Source: Thiotrichaceae bacterium
GTDB lineage: Bacteria; Pseudomonadota; Gammaproteobacteria; Thiotrichales; Thiotrichaceae
Reading direction: 5' to 3'
Assembly (NCBI GenBank): GCA_026992705.1
Contig: JALWYT010000160.1
Location: forward strand, 1 to 6,061
DNA: 6,061 bases
Each line of letters opens with the position of its first letter. The first letter of the stretch is position 1. Of this stretch, positions 1 to 5,451 are shown in pieces. The notes below the pieces were generated by a model, which was not told the DNA's origin, ran no database searches, and worked only from the letters and a program-made list of their open reading frames with translations. Made by a program: the position numbers and the translations under genes.

Positions 1-2464
1 AATTGATCATAAAACATTCCGGGCTGAATGCCGTAACTATGCGACTTCACAAGTTGAGATGCAGAAGCAGGATTTCATTCGCTTAGGCGTATTGGGTGAT
101 TGGGATAATCCTTATCTCACTATGGATTACCAAACCGAAGCCGATATTATCCGTGCATTAGGCAAAATCACCGCAAATGGGCATTTACAGCAAGGAGCAA
201 AGCCTGTTCATTGGTGTACGGACTGCGGCTCTGCATTGGCTGAAGCGGAGGTGGAATATGAAGATAAAACCTCCTACGCCATTGATGTTCGCTTTAATTT
301 TGTTGATGAGCAAAAAGTCTTAGCGATTTGTCCTGATGCCGCAGGCGATGGCGATTTAGCAACCATTATCTGGACAACAACACCTTGGACACTCCCCGCC
401 AACCAAGGTGTTGCCCTGAATGCTGATTTGGATTACGTCATTGTGCAAACGCCTGATGCTCGTTATTTGCTGGCAGAAGCCTTGTATGAAGATGTCATGC
501 AGCGGGCGGATATTGCTGATTATAAGGTGTTGACGACCTGCAAAGGTGAGCAGTTTGAAAATCTGCTCTTGCAACATCCTTTTTATGATCGCCAAGTACC
601 GATTATTCTTGGTGACCACGTTACCACCGATGCAGGTACAGGAGCTGTCCACACCGCACCCGGGCATGGTCAGGAAGACTTTACCGTTGGGCAAAAATAT
701 GGCTTGCCTGTCGATAATCCTGTCGGTGGCAATGGTGTTTTCCTCCCGAATACCGAAATCTTTGCTGGTGAATATGTCCACACAGCCAATGAGCATGTGC
801 TTGAGGTCTTAGCCGAACATAACGCCCTACTCTGCTCGGATAAATTACGCCACAGCTATCCGCATTGCTGGCGACATCACAAGCCATTAATCTTCCGTGC
901 CACCTCACAATGGTTTATCAGCATGGATCAAAATGGACTTCGCCAACAATCAATAGATGCTGCTAATCAGGTTGAATGGGTGCCTGACTGGGGTAAAGCT
1001 CGTATTATTGGCATGTTAGAAGGTGCACCTGATTGGTGTATTTCTCGCCAACGGACATGGGGAGTGCCGATTCCCCTATTCGTCCACAAAGAAACAGGCG
1101 AGCTACACCCTAATACTGAAAATCTATTTGAAGTCGTTGCCAGCTTAGTTGAACAAGAAGGCATTGATGCGTGGTTTGATTTAGAAGCCTCACAACTCAT
1201 TGGCGACGATTCAGAATTTTACGAAAAAGTCACCGATACACTCGATGTTTGGTTTGATTCAGGCGTAACGCATTATTCCGTTATTGAGCGACGTGATGAA
1301 TTAGAGCTGCCCGCTGATTTATATTTAGAAGGTTCTGATCAGCATCGTGGTTGGTTCCAGTCTTCGCTGAAAACCGCCGTCGCCATGCGTGAAACTGCAC
1401 CATATAAAACCGTACTGACACATGGCTTTGTCGTCGATGAAAAAGGCTACAAAATGTCCAAATCACGCGGCAATGGCATCGCCCCAAAAGACGTATGCAA
1501 TCGCTTAGGTGCAGATATTCTACGCCTATGGGTTAGCTCAGGGGATTATAGCCGTGAGATTACGGCATCTGATAATATTCTCAATCGTGTTGCAGATGCT
1601 TATCGACGAATTCGCAATACTTCACGCTTTTTACTAGCCAATCTTGGAGATTTTAATCCTGCAAAAGATATGCTCGCCGCAGATGATATGCTGGCACTAG
1701 ATCGCTGGGCAGTACATCACACCGCACAAGTACAAAAGCGAATTCTTGCCGCCTATGACAGCTATCAATTCCATCTGATTTATCAAGAAATTCAGAAATT
1801 CTGTAGCAATGAAATGGGCAGCCTATTCCTTGATATTACCAAAGATCGCCAATACACCATGCAAGCTAATAGCCTAGCACGACGCTCCGCACAAACAGCT
1901 TGCTACCACATTATTCAAGCAATGGTGCGTTGGTTACTACCCATTACCAGCTTTACCGCCGAAGAAATCTGGCAAAGCATCCCCGGTGAAAAATCAAGCG
2001 ATTATGTCCTATTAAGCGAATGGTATGATGGATTATTCAGCTTAGACAATGACAACATCACAGAAGCCGACTGGCAAACGATTTTCTCTGTACGCGAAGC
2101 CGTCAGCAAACAGCTTGAACAATTACGCAATGACGGAGCTATCGGCTCATCACTTGCCGCAGAAGTCAATATTTACTGCAACGGGGAGCTATACGATAGC
2201 CTCGCCAAAGTGGGCGATGAATTACGCTTTGTACTGATTACCTCAGAAGCAATGCTACACCAAGCCGACACCGCCCCTGAACAAGCTGAGGCTGCTGAAG
2301 GCTTTGATAATTTATGGCTACAAAGTGCTGCATCCCCCCATACAAAATGCACTCGCTGTTGGCATCACCGTGAAGATGTGGGTTCCAACCCTAATCACCC
2401 TGAACTCTGTGGTCGCTGTGTAGAAAATGTTGAGGGTGATGGAGAGGTACGCCATTATGCTTAA
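1..2464 (+). CDS. ileS: Isoleucyl-tRNA synthetase, 5'-partial
   Basis: Cytoplasmic class I aminoacyl-tRNA synthetase that charges tRNA-Ile and edits mischarged valine. The reading frame is open from base 2, giving 820 visible residues; the ATG at 59 is an internal methionine, not the start. By alignment from memory with E. coli IleS (938 aa), about 116 N-terminal residues, including the HIGH motif, lie outside the window. Visible landmarks are the CP1 editing-domain motif WTTTPWTLPAN (371-403), GTGAVHTAPGHG (635-670) with the conserved editing Asp at 677-679, DWCISRQRTWG, DVWFDSG, GSDQHRGW, and the catalytic KMSKS (1451-1465). A C-terminal zinc finger has Cys pairs CTRC (2348-2359) and CGRC (2408-2419). 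The anticodon-binding domain lies between KMSKS and the finger. No frameshift or lost key residue is seen. The stop overlaps lspA, the usual partner gene, which suggests one transcript. Identity is very secure. Confidence 0.98.
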   Translation, partial: IDHKTFRAECRNYATSQVEMQKQDFIRLGVLGDWDNPYLTMDYQTEADIIRALGKITANGHLQQGAKPVHWCTDCGSALAEAEVEYEDKTSYAIDVRFNFVDEQKVLAICPDAAGDGDLATIIWTTTPWTLPANQGVALNADLDYVIVQTPDARYLLAEALYEDVMQRADIADYKVLTTCKGEQFENLLLQHPFYDRQVPIILGDHVTTDAGTGAVHTAPGHGQEDFTVGQKYGLPVDNPVGGNGVFLPNTEIFAGEYVHTANEHVLEVLAEHNALLCSDKLRHSYPHCWRHHKPLIFRATSQWFISMDQNGLRQQSIDAANQVEWVPDWGKARIIGMLEGAPDWCISRQRTWGVPIPLFVHKETGELHPNTENLFEVVASLVEQEGIDAWFDLEASQLIGDDSEFYEKVTDTLDVWFDSGVTHYSVIERRDELELPADLYLEGSDQHRGWFQSSLKTAVAMRETAPYKTVLTHGFVVDEKGYKMSKSRGNGIAPKDVCNRLGADILRLWVSSGDYSREITASDNILNRVADAYRRIRNTSRFLLANLGDFNPAKDMLAADDMLALDRWAVHHTAQVQKRILAAYDSYQFHLIYQEIQKFCSNEMGSLFLDITKDRQYTMQANSLARRSAQTACYHIIQAMVRWLLPITSFTAEEIWQSIPGEKSSDYVLLSEWYDGLFSLDNDNITEADWQTIFSVREAVSKQLEQLRNDGAIGSSLAAEVNIYCNGELYDSLAKVGDELRFVLITSEAMLHQADTAPEQAEAAEGFDNLWLQSAASPHTKCTRCWHHREDVGSNPNHPELCGRCVENVEGDGEVRHYA
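2441..2447 (+). promoter_or_regulatory. Ribosome binding site of lspA, inside ileS
   Basis: GGAGAGG lies 9 bases before the ATG at 2457. It decides between three in-frame ATGs (2427, 2439 and 2457): only 2457 has a Shine-Dalgarno sequence at proper spacing, and only that start gives the normal short cytoplasmic N-terminus of LspA. The site is within the last codons of ileS, so translation of the two genes is probably coupled (inference). Confidence 0.8.
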
Positions 2465-2918
2465 ATGGACATGGGTCAGTATTCTTGTTTTTTTTATTGA
2501 TCAATTAACAAAGTGGGTTGCAGAGGCTAATTTAGAAGAACATGTACCCTACCCTGTTTTTAATCATTTGAATATGATGCTTGCATACAATTATGGAGCA
2601 GCATTTAGCTCTTTCTCAGGGTTTCGTTGGTGGCTTGCTGGACTTTCAATCATCGTTAGCCTATTCATATTGTACTGGATAAATAAGTTAAAAGAAAATG
2701 AAACATGGACAGCGATTGGTTTGGCCTTGGTATTAGGTGGAGCAATAGGCAATTTAGTTGATCGCTTGTTAAATGGGAAAGTTATTGACTTTATTGATGT
2801 TTATTGGACAGAAGCAGGCTACCACTTTGCAACATTTAATGTTGCTGATATTGCTATCAGTACAGGAGCCGCTTTATTAGTCGTTATTAGCTTATTTGAT
2901 AAACAAAAAAATCAATAA
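2457..2918 (+). CDS. lspA: Lipoprotein signal peptidase (signal peptidase II)
   Basis: Inner-membrane aspartyl protease that removes the signal peptide from diacylglyceryl-modified prolipoproteins; it is the target of globomycin. The protein is 153 aa, a normal family length, counted from the ATG at 2457. Four hydrophobic segments are visible at about residues 4-22, 58-75, 85-100 and 132-147. Family motifs are DQLTKW near the N-terminus, YNYGAAFS (44-51), GNLVDRL (98-104), VIDFIDVYW (109-117) and FNVADIAIS (127-135). The catalytic aspartate pair should be D111 and D131. The gene overlaps ileS by 8 bases and has no room for its own promoter, so it is read from the ileS transcript. In many gammaproteobacteria lspA is followed by fkpB and ispH; here a 217-base gap and ribE follow. 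A long-start version from 2427 would add 10 residues but lacks support. Confidence 0.97.
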   Translation: MLKWTWVSILVFFIDQLTKWVAEANLEEHVPYPVFNHLNMMLAYNYGAAFSSFSGFRWWLAGLSIIVSLFILYWINKLKENETWTAIGLALVLGGAIGNLVDRLLNGKVIDFIDVYWTEAGYHFATFNVADIAISTGAALLVVISLFDKQKNQ

Positions 2919-2940
2919 CTCATGGTGAGTTCTGATTGAT
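2911..2940 (+). terminator. Hairpin across the lspA stop, possible weak terminator
   Basis: AACTCA (2917-2922) pairs with TGAGTT (2926-2931) over a TGG loop. The stem continues as ATCAAT (2911-2916) with ATTGAT (2935-2940), with a 3-base bulge (2932-2934) on the right side. That gives 12 base pairs. No T-run follows directly. A palindrome, TTAATATATTAA (2943-2954), and then seven T (2958-2964) come 17 bases later, so this is not a classical intrinsic terminator. It might instead protect the 3' end of the ileS-lspA mRNA or slow polymerase. The pairing is seen; the function is inferred. Confidence 0.35.
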
Positions 2941-2960
2941 CCTTAATATATTAATTATTT

Positions 2961-2990
2961 TTTTCATCAGTTCCGTATGTTCACTATAAA
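2961..2990 (+). promoter_or_regulatory. Possible sigma70 promoter for the rib genes
   Basis: TTTTCA (2961-2966, 4 of 6 matches to TTGACA), an 18-base spacer, and TATAAA (2985-2990, 5 of 6 matches to TATAAT). Transcription would start near 2997 and give a leader of about 140 bases before ribE. It is the best pair I found in the gap, which is AT-rich and so yields chance matches. A second TATAAA at 3116-3121 has no good -35 and would leave almost no leader. Confidence 0.35.
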
Positions 2991-3019
2991 AGCGGTTCCT
3001 TGTAAGAGAAAACACAGTT

Positions 3020-3108
3020 GTTTAGTTTGTAACTCCTATTTTTTACAAATAGTTCTAAGCTGAGAATTGTTGTATTTCACAATAGGGTAACTTATCTGTA
3101 AACTAAAC
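3020..3108 (+). promoter_or_regulatory. Potentially structured 5' leader of ribE
   Basis: GTTTAGTTTGTA (3020-3031) can pair with TGTAAACTAAAC (3097-3108) as a 12-bp RNA stem: 9 Watson-Crick pairs, two G-U pairs, then one A-U. It encloses 65 bases holding two smaller hairpins: CTATTT (3036-3041) with AAATAG (3047-3052) over a 5-base loop, and ATTGT (3066-3070) with ACAAT (3079-3083). Together they could form a three-way junction. TTCT (3053-3056) with AGAA (3063-3066) is a competing small stem. The conserved blocks of the FMN riboswitch (RFN element) are absent. The pairings are seen; whether they form or regulate is unknown, and AT-rich DNA gives such pairs fairly often. Confidence 0.35.
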
Positions 3109-3115
3109 CTCCTTA
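3107..3115 (+). other. Copy of the 16S rRNA anti-Shine-Dalgarno sequence before ribE
   Basis: ACCTCCTTA is identical to the 3' tail of bacterial 16S rRNA and lies on the sense strand, 20 bases before the ribE ATG. It directly follows the right arm of the 12-bp leader stem. The 20 bases between it and the ATG contain only AAGCGGA, a poor ribosome binding site. The sequence match is certain; any function is speculative. Confidence 0.4.
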
Positions 3116-3135
3116 TATAAAGCGGACTCACTAAA

Positions 3136-3807
3136 ATGTTCACAGGTATTATTGAAGCTATTGGTTACATCGCTGATATACAGCCTAAAGGGGCAGATAT
3201 TCGTTTACTCATCAATACAGGCAAACTTGATATATCAGATATTAATATCGGTGATAGTATTGCAGTTAATGGTGTTTGTTTAACGGCAATAAACATAACA
3301 GATACTAGCTTTTTGGCTGATGTTTCTCGTGAATCATTGAAATTAACGGCTTTAGCACAATTATCTATTGGTTCAGAGGTTAATTTAGAAAAGGCATTAA
3401 CCTTGCAAGCCCGCTTGGGTGGTCATTTAGTCAGTGGGCATGTGGATGGCTTAGGTGAAATTATTGAGCAATATAATGAAGGTCGTTCAACCCGCTATTG
3501 GATAAAAGCCCCCGATGAATTAGCAAAATATATTTCAGCTAAGGGTTCAATTTGTATTGATGGTACTAGTTTAACGGTAAACGAGGTCGATGGTGCTCGT
3601 TTTAAAATTAATATTGTACCACACACCATTCAAGAAACGATTATTAAGTATTACCGTGTAGGAACAAAGGTAAACCTTGAGGTTGATATTATTGCTCGTT
3701 ATTTAGAGCGTTTATTGCAAGGTAGTACAGCAGCTAAATCGACAACCTCCTCTGGTGGTATTACTGAAATGTTTTTAACAGAGAATGGCTTTACCTTGAA
3801 TCCATAA
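3136..3807 (+). CDS. ribE: Riboflavin synthase (alpha subunit)
   Basis: Dismutates two 6,7-dimethyl-8-ribityllumazine molecules to riboflavin plus the ribityl-pyrimidine that RibH reuses; the enzyme is a cytoplasmic trimer. The equivalent gene is called ribC in E. coli. The protein has 223 aa, about 10 more than E. coli, the extra lying in a Ser/Thr-rich tail. It has the two tandem lumazine-binding barrels of the family: barrel 1 with MFTGIIE at the N-terminus, SIAVNGVCLTA (41-51) and GGHLVSGHVDG (95-105); barrel 2 with GTSLTVNEV (143-151), VPHTIQET (161-168) and VDIIARYLERLL (183-194). Residues matching those studied in E. coli are present: F2, S41, C48, H102 and D184. The MFTGI start is fixed by the family, although the ribosome binding site is poor. 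It is the first gene of the ribE-ribBX-ribH cluster, 19 bases before ribBX. Confidence 0.97.
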   Translation: MFTGIIEAIGYIADIQPKGADIRLLINTGKLDISDINIGDSIAVNGVCLTAINITDTSFLADVSRESLKLTALAQLSIGSEVNLEKALTLQARLGGHLVSGHVDGLGEIIEQYNEGRSTRYWIKAPDELAKYISAKGSICIDGTSLTVNEVDGARFKINIVPHTIQETIIKYYRVGTKVNLEVDIIARYLERLLQGSTAAKSTTSSGGITEMFLTENGFTLNP

Positions 3808-3810
3808 ACT

Positions 3811-3838
3811 TTGACAATTGAGAACTATGAAATTTAAT
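3811..3838 (+). promoter_or_regulatory. Promoter-like pair at the ribE/ribBX junction
   Basis: TTGACA (3811-3816) is an exact -35 consensus. After a 16-base spacer, TTTAAT (3833-3838) matches the -10 consensus at 5 of 6 positions. The predicted transcription start, near 3845, is inside ribBX after the ATG at 3827, so such a transcript could serve ribH but not the full ribBX. It may be a chance match in AT-rich DNA. Confidence 0.3.
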
Positions 3839-4927
3839 ACAACAGAAGAATTAATCGCTGACTTAGCTCAAGGGAAAATGGTCATTGTTGTTGATGATGA
3901 AGACCGTGAGAATGAAGGCGATTTTTTGATGGCATCATCACAGGTCAAACCTGAAGATATTAATTTCATGGCAACTCATGGACGTGGGTTGATTTGTATG
4001 ACAATGACGGCGGAGCGTTGCAAACAACTGGATTTAGGCTTGATGGTCAGCGGTACGAATGAAGATTTGCACGGCACAAATTTTACCGTATCCATAGAAG
4101 CGGCTGAGGGTGTAACCACTGGTATTTCTGCTCATGACCGTGCTGTGACAATCCAAACCGCGATTGCTCCTGATGCAACAGGTAATGATATTGTCCAACC
4201 TGGGCATGTATTTCCACTTAAAGCCCAACCGGGTGGCGTATTAACTCGTGCAGGACATACTGAGGCAGGCTGCGACCTTGCTAAGCTGGCTGGTTTTGAG
4301 CCTTCTGCAACCATTGTAGAAATTCTTAATGAAGATGGCACAATGGCTCGGCGAGATGATCTTTTTAAAATTGCTGAGCAACATAATTTAAAAATCGGTA
4401 CGATTGAGGACTTAATCAGTTACCGTATCGCTAATGAAAAAACTGTTGAGCGTATTCAAGAGGTTCGTGTTAATACAGAGTTTGGTGAATTTAAACTACT
4501 TGCTTTTCAAGAAGAAGCAAAACACGGCTTACATCTAGCCTTGGTTAATGGTGAAATCTCTGCCAATGAACCTGTATTAGTTCGGGTTCATGTTGAAAAT
4601 GAATTGTGTGATATGCTATCACTGACTGAAAAAGCCTGTGGCTGGCCATTACGTTCTGTAATGAAGCGAATTAGTGAAGAAGGTCAGGGTGTGATTGTCA
4701 TTTTACGTCATATCACTAATACATCGGATTTATTAAATCGTTTAAAGGCGATTGAATCAGACATGCCCAAAAAAGAAAGGCAGCAAAGCGATTTACGTAC
4801 CTTTGGTATTGGTGCTCAAATATTAAAAGATATTGGTGTTGCTAAAATGCGGGTGATGAGTGCTCCAGTGAAGTTCCATGCAATTGGTGGCTTCGGTTTA
4901 GAAATTATTGATTATGTACAGGATTAA
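3827..4927 (+). CDS. ribBX: 3,4-dihydroxy-2-butanone 4-phosphate synthase with degenerate GTP cyclohydrolase II-like domain (RibBX type)
   Basis: Converts ribulose 5-phosphate to formate and 3,4-dihydroxy-2-butanone 4-phosphate, the four-carbon precursor of lumazine. It has 366 aa from the ATG at 3827; a TTG at 3818 would add three residues but has no ribosome binding site. Residues 1 to about 200 are a full DHBP synthase: acidic loop VVDDEDRENEGDF (21-33), HGRGLICM (51-58), GTNFTVSIEAAEGVTTGIS (83-101), PGHVFPL (125-131) and RAGHTEAGCD (141-150); likely metal ligands are E28 and H144. Residues about 205-366 resemble RibA, including DLRTFGIGAQILKDIGV (322-338). However, an ungapped alignment over the zinc motif replaces two of the three zinc cysteines (N258, K269; only C271 remains), and the TNNPxK segment reads SAPVKF. 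GTP cyclohydrolase II activity is therefore unlikely. This fits the RibBX variant known from Shewanella and other proteobacteria. It lies between ribE and ribH. Confidence 0.93.
   Translation: MKFNTTEELIADLAQGKMVIVVDDEDRENEGDFLMASSQVKPEDINFMATHGRGLICMTMTAERCKQLDLGLMVSGTNEDLHGTNFTVSIEAAEGVTTGISAHDRAVTIQTAIAPDATGNDIVQPGHVFPLKAQPGGVLTRAGHTEAGCDLAKLAGFEPSATIVEILNEDGTMARRDDLFKIAEQHNLKIGTIEDLISYRIANEKTVERIQEVRVNTEFGEFKLLAFQEEAKHGLHLALVNGEISANEPVLVRVHVENELCDMLSLTEKACGWPLRSVMKRISEEGQGVIVILRHITNTSDLLNRLKAIESDMPKKERQQSDLRTFGIGAQILKDIGVAKMRVMSAPVKFHAIGGFGLEIIDYVQD
4920..4923 (+). promoter_or_regulatory. Ribosome binding site of ribH, inside ribBX
   Basis: AGGA overlaps the last codons of ribBX and lies 10 bases before the ribH ATG at 4934. 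With the ribBX stop only 6 bases before that ATG, translation of the two genes is probably coupled. Confidence 0.5.
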
Positions 4928-4933
4928 ATACAG

Positions 4934-5407
4934 ATGAAAAATATCAAAGTAATTGAAGGTAACTTTACATCCGCAAATGCAAGATACGGTATCTGTGTTG
5001 CTCGCTTTAATGAATTTATTGTTGAGGGGTTAACACGAGGAGCTGTTGATACCTTAAAACGTCATGGTGTTGATGAAGAAAATATTGAAATTGTCCGTGT
5101 CCCTGGAGCATTTGAACTTCCATTAACTGCAAAATTCATGGCAAAAAGTGATAAATACAATGCTATTATTGGCTTAGGTGCAGTGATTCGTGGTAACACA
5201 CCACACTTTGATTATGTAGCCGGTGAATCAGCTAAGGGTTTAGCCATGGTGAGTATGGAATTTAACATTCCTGTGATCAATGGTATTCTGACAACAGAAA
5301 CCATCGAACAAACCATTGAACGTGCAGGGACTAAAGCGGGTAACAAAGGAGCAGAAGCTGCATTAGGGGCTATTGAAATGATTTCGCTTTTAAAACAATT
5401 CAGTTAG
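4934..5407 (+). CDS. ribH: 6,7-dimethyl-8-ribityllumazine synthase
   Basis: Condenses DHBP (from RibB(X)) with 5-amino-6-ribitylaminouracil to lumazine, the substrate of RibE; family members assemble as pentamers or 60-subunit shells in the cytoplasm. The protein has 157 aa, the usual length (E. coli 156). Motifs in order are ARFNEFIVEGL (23-33) with the substrate-contacting F25 and N26, VPGAFELP (56-63), GAVIRGNTPHFDYV (82-95) with the likely catalytic base H91, and NGILTTET (116-123), followed by R130 and K138 for phosphate binding. The stop TAG is followed at once by an in-frame TAA. It is the last gene of the riboflavin cluster. nusB, which often follows ribH, is absent; the next gene, rep, runs in the opposite direction. 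Confidence 0.97.
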   Translation: MKNIKVIEGNFTSANARYGICVARFNEFIVEGLTRGAVDTLKRHGVDEENIEIVRVPGAFELPLTAKFMAKSDKYNAIIGLGAVIRGNTPHFDYVAGESAKGLAMVSMEFNIPVINGILTTETIEQTIERAGTKAGNKGAEAALGAIEMISLLKQFS

Positions 5408-5451
5408 TAAATCTAGCTTATAGCATTCGGAAAAATATCTTTACATATCCA

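Noticed and set aside
59..61. ATG at 59 as the start of ileS
   Set aside because: The frame is open upstream to the window edge and those codons (FRAECRNYA) match conserved IleS sequence, so this is an internal methionine.
356..796. Open frames on the - strand inside ileS, including 146 codons at 356-796
   Set aside because: They are shadows of a conserved, full ileS frame, show no recognisable domain and have no ribosome binding site or neighbour to support them.
2049..2237. 62-codon + strand frame inside ileS
   Set aside because: It lies out of frame within the well-conserved anticodon-binding region of ileS and has no family resemblance.
2923..2940. Five-codon ORF (ATG GTG AGT TCT GAT TGA) just after the lspA stop
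   Set aside because: It is too short, has no ribosome binding site and falls inside the hairpin over the lspA stop.
3066..3083. CRP-like operator ATTGT...TCACAAT in the ribE leader
   Set aside because: Only the right half, TCACA, fits. The left half that should read TGTGA reads ATTGT, so the dyad does not match CRP; it is listed only as a small hairpin.
2919..3135. FMN riboswitch (RFN element) before ribE
   Set aside because: I looked for the conserved GGGTGAAATTCCC, GACCGGCGGT and AGCCCGCGA-type blocks and found none. The gap is AT-rich and also much less GC-paired than an RFN element.
2869..5339. AAAGCGG repeated at 2869 (-), 2989, 3120 and 5333, as a possible DNA uptake signal
   Set aside because: Four copies of a 7-mer is more than the roughly 0.7 expected on both strands, but the flanks differ and it was noticed after the fact. 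It resembles, but does not match, Pasteurellaceae uptake sequences. Only a genome-wide count could rescue it.
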